In this document: positions 24,709 to 33,646 of the stretch, one piece after another
How the letters are laid out: every line of letters begins with the position of its first letter
Numbering within the stretch: position 1 is the first letter of the stretch
Source: a bacterium
GTDB lineage: Bacteria; Bacillota; Sulfobacillia; UBA995
DNA length: 64,000 nt
Assembly: GCA_031082145.1 (NCBI GenBank)
Contig: JAVHLP010000003.1
Span: forward strand, 123,559-187,558
Direction: 5' to 3'
Program-made: the position numbers and the translations under genes
Notes under the pieces: generated by a model
Told to the model about the DNA's origin: nothing
The model's database searches: none
Seen by the model: the letters and a program-made list of their open reading frames with translations, nothing else

Positions 24709-26070
24709 ATGGCGGTCCGCACCCAACTCAAGATCACCCCCAACGCCTTGCTCCGCCGTTATCGGAACCTGGCCCTGCCCGGCCAGGTCCTGGTGGACCG
24801 GGACGAGGAGGTGACCCCGGACACGGTCGTGGCCCGGACCGAGATGGTTCCCGGCGATCCCTGGACCGTCGACATCACCCGGGAGCTTGGCCTCAGGCTA
24901 ACCCCGGAGCAGGCCCGCCGGGCGATTCTCAAGCGGGTGGGCGACCGGGTGGAGAACCAGGAGACCCTGGCCCAGTACCGGCTGCCGGGCGTCCTGGGCG
25001 AGACCCGCACCGTCCGTTCCCCGATCACCGGCACCGTTGAGTTCGTGTCTTACGCCTACGGCCGGGTGCTGATCCGGGAAGATGCCCGCCTGGCCCAGCG
25101 CCAGGTAGTGGTCAACGTGGCCCGGCAACTGGATGTCTGGCCGCGGACTATTGGGATGTACCTGCGGTACCGGGAAGGGGATGAGGTAAGGCAGGGAGCG
25201 GCCCTGGCCTGCGCTCCCGGCGGGGTCGGGCTGCTGTACTCCTACACGCCGGTGGCTGGCGTCGTGGAACACGTGGACCGGCGCACGGGCACGGTCGTCA
25301 TCAGCCGGCCGACCCTCCCCGCCGAAGTTGACGCCTACTTCCCCGGCCGCGTACACGAGCTGGTGCCCAGCCTGGGAGCAGTGGTGGGAACCCGGGGGGA
25401 TCATGTCCTGGGGATCTTCGGCCTGGGCTTTGAGAATCACGGTACCCTCCGGGTACTGGTGGACTCGCCCCGGGCCGAACTGCCGGCCGAGGCCGTGACT
25501 CCCGACTGCGGGGGAAAGGTGCTGGTAGGAGGAGCCTACATCGGCTTTGAGGCTCTCCGGCTGGCGCTGGATCGCGGTGTTCACGGGGTGATCGTCGGGG
25601 GCGCCGATCACACCGACCTCGAGCGCCTGGCGGGGAAGGTGATCGGCGTCGGCATGACTGGCCAGGAGGAGCTATCGCTTACCGTCATCCTCACCGAGGG
25701 GTTCGGCTTCATGCCCATGAACCGCGACCTCTTTGATCTCCTGGCCGGCGCTGAGGGGAGTGTGGTCTCGATCAACGGGACCACGCAGGTGCGAGCCGGT
25801 GTGGTCCGGCCCGAGATCATCGTCCATCGCGGCCTGCCGGACCGGGGAGGTGGCGACTTGCCGGACCGGGTGATCCCCCCGGCGGCCGACCTGGTCCCCG
25901 GGACCCGCGTCCGCTTGCTTCGCAAGCCACACCTCGGACAGTGGGGCATCGTCGTCCGGGCCGGCGACCTCGCCGCGCTCGAGACGGAGGCCCGGGTGAC
26001 GGTGGCCGAGGTCGAACTGGAGAACGGCCGCCGGGTGGCCGTTCCCGAGGCGAACCTGGAAGTACATTAA
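24709..26070 (+). CDS. MutL-partner protein with barrel-sandwich-like segments
   Basis: A 453-residue protein of unknown function, coupled to the MutL-like gene. Two segments resemble biotinyl/lipoyl or RnfC-type barrel-sandwich hairpins: RSPITGTVEFVSYAYGRVLI near residue 103 and YTPVAGVVEHVDRRTGTVVI near 178. A Rossmann-like middle follows (GGKVLVGGAYIGFEALRLAL near 268, then GVHGVIVGGADHTDLERLAGKV). The C-terminus has a KOW-like turn (HLGQWGIVVRAG). No signal peptide or membrane helix. I cannot assign an activity; an adaptor binding the ATPase or a nucleic acid/cofactor is only conjecture. Confidence 0.75.
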   Translation: MAVRTQLKITPNALLRRYRNLALPGQVLVDRDEEVTPDTVVARTEMVPGDPWTVDITRELGLRLTPEQARRAILKRVGDRVENQETLAQYRLPGVLGETRTVRSPITGTVEFVSYAYGRVLIREDARLAQRQVVVNVARQLDVWPRTIGMYLRYREGDEVRQGAALACAPGGVGLLYSYTPVAGVVEHVDRRTGTVVISRPTLPAEVDAYFPGRVHELVPSLGAVVGTRGDHVLGIFGLGFENHGTLRVLVDSPRAELPAEAVTPDCGGKVLVGGAYIGFEALRLALDRGVHGVIVGGADHTDLERLAGKVIGVGMTGQEELSLTVILTEGFGFMPMNRDLFDLLAGAEGSVVSINGTTQVRAGVVRPEIIVHRGLPDRGGGDLPDRVIPPAADLVPGTRVRLLRKPHLGQWGIVVRAGDLAALETEARVTVAEVELENGRRVAVPEANLEVH

Positions 26071-26111
26071 GCCCGCCAGGGGAGCGGCTGCCCCTAAGGG
26101 GAGGACCGGCC

Positions 26112-27048
26112 ATGAAAGTCTTCGGGGGTCGGGGGACGCGGGAGTTGACAGAGGCGATCTGCGCTCACCTGCAGGTCCGACCCGGGGCCGCCGACATCCA
26201 CAAGTTCAGCAACGATAACACCTTTGTCCGGATCCTGGAGAACATCCGGGAGGAGGACGTCTTCATCGTCCAGACCTCCTGTCCCCCGGTTGACGGGGCC
26301 CTCATGGAACTCCTGATCCTGATCGACACCGTGCGCCGAGCCTCCGCCCGGCGGGTCACAGCGGTGCTGCCCTACTACCCCTACGTTCGCTCGGACAAGA
26401 AGGATCAGCCCCGGGTGCCGATCACGGCCCGCCTGGTCGCCGATCTCCTGGTCACCGCAGGGGTGGATCGGGCCATAACCGTCGGTCGACCTGACCGCCG
26501 ATCAGATTCAGGGTTTCTTCACCATACCGGTCGATCACCTGACCGCCCAGCCTGTGCTCGCCCAGTACTTCGCCCGCCAGCGGCTGGAACGGCCGGTCGT
26601 GGTGGCTCCCGACCAGGGAGCCGTCAAGCGGGCCCAGCGCTTCGCCGAGCGGCTGGGGGCCCCGGTCGCCTTCGTAGACAAGCGCCGGGTCCAGGGACAG
26701 GTCGAGGAGGTCAGGGCCACCACGGTGGTAGGCCAGGTCAACGGGTGCCACGCGATTCTCTTCGACGAGGAGGTCGACCGTGGCGGCTCGGCGCTGGAAG
26801 CCACCGAACTGCTCCTTGCCAGCGGGGCGAGAGAGGTCTGCCTGGCGTGCACCCACGCCGTGCTGTCCGGGCCGGCGGTTGAGCGGCTGTCGGGTTCGGC
26901 CCTGAGCGAGGTCGTGGTCACGGATACCGTACCCGTACCTCCCGGCAAGCGATGGGACCGGTTAACCATACTGCCCATCGCGCCCCTCATCGCCGAGGCC
27001 ATCCGGCGCACTCACACCGGGGAGTCGGTCAGCGTCCTGTTCGAGTAG
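26112..27048 (+). pseudogene. prs: Ribose-phosphate pyrophosphokinase, frameshifted by a 4-bp duplication
   Basis: PRPP synthetase features are split over two frames. Frame 1 gives MKVFGGRGTRELTEAICAHL, HKFSNDNTFVRILENIREED and LPYYPYVRSDKKDQPRVPIT. Frame 2 gives DLTADQIQGFFTIPVDHLTA, VVVAPDQGAVKRAQRFAERL and the PRPP-loop-like FDEEVDRGGSALEA. The break is at 26481-26488, where GTCG is repeated; removing one copy yields an intact 310-residue protein. The short KDQPRVP loop differs from the usual RKARPREP of bacterial Prs, so this may be a second, divergent paralogue. It begins 41 bp after the MutL-partner gene. Confidence 0.85.
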
Positions 27049-27049
27049 G

Positions 27050-28027
27050 CTACAGGCGGATCAGCTCGTCCAGCCAGGCCGGGCCGCAGCCCTGCCGGCG
27101 CTGCCAGAAAAGGTCCTCGAACAGGTAGTGGGCAGCCAGCATGCCCCAGCCCTGCCAGCGGCAGTTCACCGTCTCGATGATGCGGGTGGCCGGCACCAGG
27201 CTCTCCCCGAAGAGGATGCGGGAGAAGATCTTCTGCTCCCAGGGCGACACATGGTCGAAGGTATCATAGCCGTGGAAGACCTCAAACACGAGGTACCCCA
27301 CCGAGGCGGGGCCGATCCCGTACAGGCGCAGGAGCCGCTCCCGCAACGAGTCGGTGTCCAGTCGCCGGAGTTCGGCTTCATTGACCTCCCCTTCCGCGAA
27401 AGAACTGGTCAGCCGCAGGATGGTTCGCGCCCGGTACCCCAGTTTGAGCGCCCGCAGGTCGTCCTCGCCCGCCTGGGCGACTCGCGCCGGATGTCCCAGG
27501 GCCTTCATCCGCCTGCCGGCCAAGGTCACGGTATGCCCGTAGCGGGTCATGAGGTTGTCGGTCATCTGTACCGTGCGGCGGATGGTGGCGTTCTGCAGGA
27601 GCACCGTGGTGACGAGGAACTCGTATAGGGACGCGCTGGTGGACACCTTCATGCCCCGCCAGCGCCGTAGGACTGGCCCGAGCACTTCGTCACTGTCAAA
27701 GCGGTCGTAGAAGGGGCGCAGGTCGGTGGCCATGCCGTAGCGGTGGACGATCTCGGCAAGGAGCTCAGTGAGCGAGGCGACACCGGAACCGGCGGGAGCG
27801 TAAACGGCCACCCGCACCAGCGGGTCATCCACCGGCCCGGCCGCCCGCAGGGTGATGCCGAGGGGGAGACCCTGCCAGTCAAGAGCCTGGTGCCAAGTGC
27901 CCTCCACCAGTTGCACGTTGGGGGAGGGGAAATGGGACGGCTTCAGGACGGTGGCGATCAGATCGAAGGGGGCGACCGGCCGGATCTCCTCTTCGTGCGC
28001 CTGCAGCAAATTGCACTCCCGCTCCAT
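27050..28027 (-). CDS. HhH-GPD DNA glycosylase (AlkA/OGG-like)
   Basis: A 325-residue base-excision repair glycosylase. The helix-hairpin-helix is LLRLYGIGPASVGYLVFEVF. The catalytic aspartate lies in YDTFDHVSPWEQKIFSRILF. ALKLGYRARTILRLTSSF matches the preceding OGG/AlkA helix. Alanine replaces the lysine that makes OGG1 bifunctional, so it should be a monofunctional glycosylase. ATG 28027 is chosen because AAGGGGGG lies 6-7 nt upstream. Substrate (alkylated or oxidised purine) cannot be told. Convergent with prs. Confidence 0.85.
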   Translation of the reverse strand: MERECNLLQAHEEEIRPVAPFDLIATVLKPSHFPSPNVQLVEGTWHQALDWQGLPLGITLRAAGPVDDPLVRVAVYAPAGSGVASLTELLAEIVHRYGMATDLRPFYDRFDSDEVLGPVLRRWRGMKVSTSASLYEFLVTTVLLQNATIRRTVQMTDNLMTRYGHTVTLAGRRMKALGHPARVAQAGEDDLRALKLGYRARTILRLTSSFAEGEVNEAELRRLDTDSLRERLLRLYGIGPASVGYLVFEVFHGYDTFDHVSPWEQKIFSRILFGESLVPATRIIETVNCRWQGWGMLAAHYLFEDLFWQRRQGCGPAWLDELIRL

Positions 28028-28108
28028 CCTGTACCCCCCTTGGCCAGTCCCGGGCGGGAAGCCGGTCACGATCGCCTGTGTCCCGGAGACGGCAGCCTGC
28101 GGCAGCGG

Positions 28109-28906
28109 CTACCCGATCCTCACCCTCAGATCCAGCCCGCTCCTCAGGCGGTGTTCTTCGAGTTCTCGGCGCAGCTCCGCCCAGTAGCCGAGGTCCTGGT
28201 CGAATGCGAGCTCGCGATACGGGCCGGACAGTTCGGGGAAGCTCTCCTGCAGGATACCCTCGATGTTTCTCCAGTTGGGTTTCTCGGGAGACTCCATGCT
28301 CAGGGCGTACACCCAGATCGAGTCGGCCCAGCCCGCCAGCTTCTCAACCAGCGCCTTCACGTCAGTTAGAAAGGGCAGAACCGGGCAGATGAGGGCGTAG
28401 GTGGGGATGCCGGCCTGCTTCAGGGCGTGCAGGGCCCTGATCCGCTCCTCGGTCGGGGGCGCCGCAGCCTCGAATAACTGCCGTGTGCCCTCGTTCGTAA
28501 AGGCCACCGAGATGCCGGCGCTGGAGCCGGGCATCCGGGCCAGCAGGTCGATGTCCCGGGTCACCAGTCCGGACTTCGTGAGCACGGAGACCGTGTGACC
28601 CCTATCGGCTAGCATCTCCATAATCCTCCGGGTCTGGTGGTGGGTGGCCTCGGCGGGCTGGTAGGGGTCGGTATCCCACCCGACGTAGATGCGCTGGGGC
28701 TCGAGCCCGGAGAGCTCCCGGGCCAGTTGGGTCTCAAGGTCGCGGTGGGTGCGAATCTCCTCCGTCCAGTCAGTCCGGGCCTTGTTAAGGGCATAGCAGT
28801 ACCGGCAGAGGTGTTGGCAACCTCCGTAGGGGTCGACCTGGTAGGCAAACCCCTCCAGCTGACAAGGCCGGAGGATGGGCCCCAGCGAGGATGGGAGCAC
28901 GTGCAT
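28109..28906 (-). CDS. Radical SAM protein (SPL/Rv2578c-like)
   Basis: A 265-residue radical SAM enzyme. YGGCQHLCRYCYALNKAR holds a CX3CX2C cluster motif for a 4Fe-4S centre. IYVGWDTDPYQPAEATHHQT and HTVSVLTKSGLVTRDIDLL are typical of the spore-photoproduct-lyase-like subfamily of uncharacterised radical SAM proteins. ATG 28906 is preceded by GGAGGTACGCCC. It is in the same direction as, and upstream of, the DNA glycosylase, so a DNA-repair link is possible but unproven. 28907-29124 holds no convincing gene. Confidence 0.88.
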   Translation of the reverse strand: MHVLPSSLGPILRPCQLEGFAYQVDPYGGCQHLCRYCYALNKARTDWTEEIRTHRDLETQLARELSGLEPQRIYVGWDTDPYQPAEATHHQTRRIMEMLADRGHTVSVLTKSGLVTRDIDLLARMPGSSAGISVAFTNEGTRQLFEAAAPPTEERIRALHALKQAGIPTYALICPVLPFLTDVKALVEKLAGWADSIWVYALSMESPEKPNWRNIEGILQESFPELSGPYRELAFDQDLGYWAELRRELEEHRLRSGLDLRVRIG

Positions 28907-29124
28907 GGGCGTACCTCCGCGAGGCGATGCCTGTGTGACCGACAGCTATCCGTTAGACTCGACTTGGCGAGAATCCTTCCCCGTATCGCTGGCCACCGCC
29001 CTTTCCCATGCGGAAACGGGCTGTGGGTGGAGAAGGTGCTGTACATGGGGAATCCGCTGCCACCGCATGATCCGGCGGCCAGGAGCCTGGAGCACTTGCT
29101 GGACGCCCCCTTGATTGACTAAGC

Positions 29125-29142
29125 GTTACCACGCGTGATAAC
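29125..29142. promoter_or_regulatory. 18-bp palindrome, candidate operator of TA-like pair
   Basis: GTTACCACGCGTGATAAC reads as two 9-bp arms with a single mismatch, ending 3 bp before the ATG of the following pair. The position and symmetry suit autoregulation by the helix-turn-helix protein of the pair. A second perfect hairpin, GGTTACG-TCTT-CGTAACC, sits at 29172-29189 inside the coding region. Confidence 0.55.
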
Positions 29143-29145
29143 ATT

Positions 29146-29345
29146 ATGGCACGGGGAAGATTCGACGGGGCGGTTACGTCTTCGTAACCTGGAAGGGTGA
29201 CCATCTCGTGCGGCATGTTCACGTATACCGGAACGGTAGGCTTGCGGTCAAGTGGGACTTGGAGAGCAGAACGGTTATGAAAGGCCAGATAACGAGGAGA
29301 CTGCTAAGACTCATAAGTCAATTGGAGGTGGACGGCCTGCTGTGA
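29146..29345 (+). pseudogene. DUF4160-like small protein, frameshifted start
   Basis: From 29157 the frame encodes a DUF4160-like protein: GGYVFVTWKGDHLVRHVHVY, RNGRLAVKWDLESRTVMKGQ and a leucine-rich tail to TGA 29343-29345. No start codon exists in this frame (TAA lies just upstream). ATG 29146 is in a frame off by one base. One extra G in GGGG 29153-29156 would join them into a 66-residue protein. DUF4160 proteins are often the small partner in toxin-antitoxin-like operons. The stop overlaps the next GTG start (GTGA). Confidence 0.6.
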
Positions 29346-29818
29346 AGATTCGAGCTGTCGCACCCAACAACCGCAAGAGAGCGTTTGAGGTAAAGACCTC
29401 AAACAGAACCTACGTGTTACCCTATGTCAAGAGCGATCCAGAGCCAACAGCGAGCGATCATGTGGCCCAAGTGTTCGTGGACGAGGAGCTTGGCCACGAA
29501 GGGTTCACGTATGTTCTCAAGTCGGGTAGGGAGGGGAGCGTTCACATCGATCAGGTGCTGGAGTACAATAAGGACCCAGACTACCTGCGGAACATCCTTC
29601 TTTATCGTTTGACCCTTGAGGCCCGGAAACAAGTAGACTCTAGCCGATTGTCCAAGCGCGAGATTGTCCGACGCCTTGGCACTTCTGCAGCCCAGTTCTA
29701 CCGGCTGCTTGATCAGACCAATTACAGTAAGTCCATCGACCAGATACTGGCGCTCCTTCATGTTCTAGACTGTGATGTGGATCTCGTGGTGCACCCTCAT
29801 CCGGTCAGAGTGGAGTGA
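29342..29818 (+). CDS. Helix-turn-helix protein, antitoxin-like
   Basis: A 158-residue protein starting at GTG 29342 (VKIRAVAPNNRKRAFEVKT). The N-terminal beta-rich half is unassigned (NRTYVLPYVKSDPEPTASDH; HEGFTYVLKSGREGSVHIDQ). The C-terminal half is an XRE-type helix-turn-helix (SKREIVRRLGTSAAQFYRLL, then DQILALLHVLDCDVDLVV). The pairing, the 4-nt overlap with the DUF4160-like gene and the upstream palindrome suggest an autoregulated toxin-antitoxin-like module. G+C is lower than the neighbours (30 of 60 in 29401-29460), consistent with acquisition. Confidence 0.7.
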   Translation: MKIRAVAPNNRKRAFEVKTSNRTYVLPYVKSDPEPTASDHVAQVFVDEELGHEGFTYVLKSGREGSVHIDQVLEYNKDPDYLRNILLYRLTLEARKQVDSSRLSKREIVRRLGTSAAQFYRLLDQTNYSKSIDQILALLHVLDCDVDLVVHPHPVRVE

Positions 29819-29938
29819 TCCAGCCCGGCGCCAGTTGGAAGGGCTGCCACCGTGACGGTCACTCAGGTCCAGCATGCCTCCGTCCGCTGTGCCCTTCTAT
29901 GATGGTAGCCAGCCACCCTGCCCTGTCGTTTCCGCTGG

Positions 29939-29974
29939 CCGCTTACAGCGTGACAATATCGCTGTCCGGTCACA
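29939..29974. repeat. Insertion-sequence-like terminal repeat copy
   Basis: Twenty-three bases (29939-29961, containing CTTACAGCGTGACAATATCG) recur exactly at 63924-63946. Here they continue CTGTCCGGTCAC, so GTGAC and GTCAC arms bracket the site. The motif resembles the repeated ends of IS21-type elements, an opinion from memory. No transposase lies alongside. 29819-29938 holds no gene. Confidence 0.45.
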
Positions 29975-29990
29975 AGGGTCCCAGAGCGTG

Positions 29991-30019
29991 TTGACTCTTG
30001 TCCCCGCCCATGTTAGAAT
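29991..30019 (+). promoter_or_regulatory. Promoter of the ABC exporter operon
   Basis: TTGACT (29991-29996) and TAGAAT (30014-30019) with 17-bp spacing, 44 bp before the first ABC gene. It directly follows the insertion-sequence-like repeat. Confidence 0.7.
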
Positions 30020-30063
30020 TGTTCCTGGTCTGGTAATATTCGCAGACCGAAGCATCTACTTCC

Positions 30064-31818
30064 GTGGTGATCCGCTTGACCGTGCTGCGCCGGGTTCTCA
30101 GCTACGCCCGCCCCTACTGGCTCTGGGTGATCGCCGGTCTCATCAGCATGTTGATGGGCCTGGCGCTATCGCTGGTCGTTCCCGGCCTGATCCGGGAGGC
30201 CATCGACCGCGCCATCCTGCGGGAGGAGGCCGGCATCCTGATGGCCTTGGGCGTGGGCGTGATCGGCGTGACCCTCATCCGGGGGGTCTTCACGTTCCTG
30301 GAGCGCTACTCCATGGAGTACGTCGCCCAGCGGACCATCTACGACTTGCGCAACCAGATGTACCGGCACCTGCAGCGTCTCTCCTTCAGCTTCTACGACC
30401 AGGCCCGGACGGGACAACTCATGTCCCGCGCCACCCAGGACGTGGAGACGCTACGGCGCTTCCTGGGCTTTGGTGTTGTCAACATCCTGGCCAACTCCCT
30501 GCTCTTCCTCTCCATCCTGGGCATCCTGGCGGCCCTGCACTGGCGACTGACCCTGGTGGCGTTGCTGACGCTCCCCTTCGCCATCGCGGTGGTGGTTCAG
30601 TTCGGCCGCAAGGTGCGTCCGGCCTACAGCGACATCCAGCAGCAACTGGCGGTCATCACGAACACCCTGCAGGAGAACATCACCGGGGTGCGGGTGGTGC
30701 GGGCCTTCGCGCGGGAGGATCACGAGACGGAGAAATTCGCCGCCGTGAACCAGGGCTACCTGGAGCGCGCCCTCAAGGCGGCCCGGATGTGGGCTTTCTA
30801 CTTCCCACTGGTTAACTTCCTGACCGCCGGGGGCACCGCCCTGGTCCTCTGGTACGGGGGGCGCGAGGTTATCGCCGGGCGGCTTACCCCCGGCTCCTTC
30901 GTGGCCTTCAACACCTATCTGGTGATGCTGATCACGCCGCTGCGAATGCTGGGCTGGCTGGTCAACCTGGCCCAGCGGGCCGGTGCATCCAGCCAGCGGG
31001 TATTTGAGTTGCTGGACACCGATCCCGGGATTAAGGATCGCCCCGGCGCCCGCGAGCTACCCCCGGCGCGGGGCGAGGTGGTCTTCGAGGAAGTGAGCTT
31101 CAGTTACGAAGAGGAGAACGGTGATCGCCCGGCCCTGCGGGGGGTCAGCCTGGTCGCCCGCCCGGGTGAGACGATCGCGTTGCTGGGAGCCACCGGTTCG
31201 GGTAAGACCAGCATCATAAACTTGGTCCCCCGCTTCTACGACCCGACCGGGGGCCGCATCCTGGTGGACGGCGTCGACATTCGGGAGGTTACCCTGGACA
31301 GCCTGCGCCGGCAGATCGGGGTGGTGTTGCAGGACACCTTCCTGTTCTCGGCCAGCCTGCGGGAGAACATCGCCTTCGGCCGGCCCGGAGCCCGTCTGGA
31401 CGACATCGTGGCGGCGGCGAAGGCCGCCCACATCCACGACTTCATCCAGGCTCTGCCCCGGGGTTACGACACCCTGGTGGGGGAGCGGGGAGTGGGCCTC
31501 TCGGGAGGACAGAAGCAGCGGGTGGCCATCGCGCGGGCCCTGCTCATGGATCCCCGCATCCTGATCCTGGACGACTCCACCTCCAGCGTGGACGTGGAGA
31601 CCGAGTACCACATCCAGCAGGCCCTCGAGAAACTCATGGCCGGTCGGACGGCGTTTGTCATCGCCCAGCGGCTGTCCACGGTCAAGAATGCCGATCAGAT
31701 CCTGGTGCTGGAAGACGGCCGGATCGTGGAGCGAGGCAGCCACGACGAACTGCTGGCCCGGGCCGGCGTTTACGCGAAGATCTACGAGCTACAGCTCTGC
31801 CGCGACGAAGTGGCTTGA
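30064..31818 (+). CDS. ABC exporter half-transporter, degenerate-site subunit
   Basis: A 584-residue half-transporter: six-helix exporter domain (RRVLSYARPYWLWVIAGLIS onward) plus nucleotide-binding domain. Walker A is GATGSGKTS and the signature LSGGQKQR. Walker B is ILILDDSTSSVD, with aspartate replacing the catalytic glutamate. This is the pattern of one partner of heterodimeric BmrCD/YheIH- or TM287/288-like multidrug exporters. GTG 30064 is the first in-frame start; no strong Shine-Dalgarno sequence is visible. Substrate is unknown. Confidence 0.92.
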   Translation: MVIRLTVLRRVLSYARPYWLWVIAGLISMLMGLALSLVVPGLIREAIDRAILREEAGILMALGVGVIGVTLIRGVFTFLERYSMEYVAQRTIYDLRNQMYRHLQRLSFSFYDQARTGQLMSRATQDVETLRRFLGFGVVNILANSLLFLSILGILAALHWRLTLVALLTLPFAIAVVVQFGRKVRPAYSDIQQQLAVITNTLQENITGVRVVRAFAREDHETEKFAAVNQGYLERALKAARMWAFYFPLVNFLTAGGTALVLWYGGREVIAGRLTPGSFVAFNTYLVMLITPLRMLGWLVNLAQRAGASSQRVFELLDTDPGIKDRPGARELPPARGEVVFEEVSFSYEEENGDRPALRGVSLVARPGETIALLGATGSGKTSIINLVPRFYDPTGGRILVDGVDIREVTLDSLRRQIGVVLQDTFLFSASLRENIAFGRPGARLDDIVAAAKAAHIHDFIQALPRGYDTLVGERGVGLSGGQKQRVAIARALLMDPRILILDDSTSSVDVETEYHIQQALEKLMAGRTAFVIAQRLSTVKNADQILVLEDGRIVERGSHDELLARAGVYAKIYELQLCRDEVA

Positions 31819-31831
31819 GCGGGGGGTAACT

Positions 31832-33646
31832 TTGGCCCACTTCCACCTGCACGGGGACGACATGGAGATGAAGCCGGTCCGGCCGGAACTCCTCCGGCGG
31901 CTGGCCCTGTACCTGTGGCCCTATCGGCGGGCGGTGGCGACTGCCTGTGCCATGACCGTGCTGGTCTCAGCCTCCCAGCTGGCCGGTCCTTACCTGTTCG
32001 GGCTGGGCATCGACCGCTTCGTGCTGGCCGGCAGGGCCGCCGGTCTGGAGTGGCTCGCCCTTCTCTACATGGGAACCTTCGCCGTCAGCTGGCTGGGAAG
32101 CTACTACCAGACCTACTTGATGGCCCTGGTGGGACAGAAGGCGATTTACCGCATCCGCCAGGATCTGTTCGAACACATCCAGAAGCAGGACTTCCGCTTC
32201 TTCGACGGCCGGCCGGCGGGGGTCATCATGTCCCGGCTGACGAGTGACATTGGAGCCATCGAAGAACTCATCGTGATGGGGATCGTCCATGTGGTCGCCG
32301 ACTTGTTGCTGCTGGGCGGCATAATCGGCATCATGCTCAGCCTGGACGTCCGGCTGGCCCTGATCTCCTTCTGCACGCTGCCGATCGTGGCGGTGTTGGC
32401 GACGGGCTTCCGCAATCGCGTGCTGGGTGCCTACCGGCAGGTACGGGCGAAGATCGCCATGATCAACGCCAACCTCCAGGAGAGCATCTCCGGGGTCCGG
32501 GTGACCCAGTCCTTCGGGCGGGAGGAGGTGAACGAGGGACGGTTCGACCGCACCAACCAGGAGAATCTGCAGGCCAACATGCAGGCTGCTTCACTCTTCT
32601 CGATCTTCATACCCCTGGTCGAAGCGGTGGGGGCGCTGGGCATGGCTCTGGTCATCTGGTACGGCGGGCCGCCGGTCATCCGGGGGACGTTGACGCTGGG
32701 TGTGTTCACCATCTTCATCAGCTATGTGACCCGGTTCTACCAGCCCATCCGGGACCTCAGCGCCGTCTACAACCAGCTCCAGGCGGCAACCGCAGCCGCC
32801 GAGAAGATCTTCGAGATCCTGGACACCGAGCCGGGGGTCAGGGACAGGCCCGGGGCCATCGGGTTGCCGCCGGTGCGCGGGGAGGTTGAGTTCGAGGGGG
32901 TCAGCTTCGCCTACCGGGACGGCGAGCCGGTGCTGGACGGCGTGAGCCTGCGGGCCGCCCCGGGCGAGCGGGTGGCCCTGGTTGGCCCCACCGGGGCCGG
33001 CAAGACGACCGTGCTGGCCCTGCTGGCCCGTTTCTACGAGCCGGAGGCGGGCGTGATCCGGGTGGATGGGCTGGACCTCCAGGGAGTTAGCTTGCGATCG
33101 CTCCGGCGCCAGCTGGGGATCGTGCTGCAGGAGAACTTCATCTTCGCGGGGACGGTGCGGGAGAATATCCGTTACGGCCGCCTGGAAGCGACCGACGAGC
33201 AGGTCGAGGCGGCTGCCAGGGCCGTCAACGCCCACCAGTTCGTGGCCAAGCTGCCGGATGGCTACGATACGGAAGTGCAGGAGCGGGGGAGCCGGCTGTC
33301 GGTCGGCCAGCGCCAGCTGGTCGCCTTCGCCCGGGCCCTGCTCGCCGACCCCGCCATCCTGATCCTGGACGAGGCCACCGCCAACGTCGACGCCCACACC
33401 GAAGTCCTGATCCAGGAAGCCTTGGAGCGGCTGCTGGAAGGACGCACGGCTTTCATCGTGGCCCACCGCCTGTCAACCGTGCGCGGGGCCGACCGCATCT
33501 ACGTACTCGACCAGGGCCGGGTGGTGGAGGAGGGGACCCATCGCCAGTTGCTGGACCGGGGCGGCCTGTACGCCGAGCTTTACGAGATGCAGTTCCTGGG
33601 GCAGGAGGAGGAAAGCAGGGAAATACTGGGACGCGCCGAAGCATGA
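31832..33646 (+). CDS. ABC exporter half-transporter, catalytic subunit
   Basis: The second half-transporter, about 604 residues. Walker A is GPTGAGKTT and Walker B ILILDEATANVD with the catalytic glutamate. The signature is LSVGQRQL, a departure from LSGGQ. Together with the upstream subunit this gives one consensus and one degenerate ATP site. TTG 31832 (GGGGGG 7 nt upstream) gives the family N-terminus AHFHLHGDD; ATG 31862 is an alternative. It lies 13 nt after the first subunit and 4 nt before dprA. Confidence 0.92.
   Translation: MAHFHLHGDDMEMKPVRPELLRRLALYLWPYRRAVATACAMTVLVSASQLAGPYLFGLGIDRFVLAGRAAGLEWLALLYMGTFAVSWLGSYYQTYLMALVGQKAIYRIRQDLFEHIQKQDFRFFDGRPAGVIMSRLTSDIGAIEELIVMGIVHVVADLLLLGGIIGIMLSLDVRLALISFCTLPIVAVLATGFRNRVLGAYRQVRAKIAMINANLQESISGVRVTQSFGREEVNEGRFDRTNQENLQANMQAASLFSIFIPLVEAVGALGMALVIWYGGPPVIRGTLTLGVFTIFISYVTRFYQPIRDLSAVYNQLQAATAAAEKIFEILDTEPGVRDRPGAIGLPPVRGEVEFEGVSFAYRDGEPVLDGVSLRAAPGERVALVGPTGAGKTTVLALLARFYEPEAGVIRVDGLDLQGVSLRSLRRQLGIVLQENFIFAGTVRENIRYGRLEATDEQVEAAARAVNAHQFVAKLPDGYDTEVQERGSRLSVGQRQLVAFARALLADPAILILDEATANVDAHTEVLIQEALERLLEGRTAFIVAHRLSTVRGADRIYVLDQGRVVEEGTHRQLLDRGGLYAELYEMQFLGQEEESREILGRAEA

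Noticed and set aside
29045..29122. Possible 25-residue peptide (MGNPLPPHDPAARSLEHLLD...) with GGAGAAGG upstream
   Set aside because: Too short to support without conservation data, and the upstream frame is only the antisense of the radical SAM gene.
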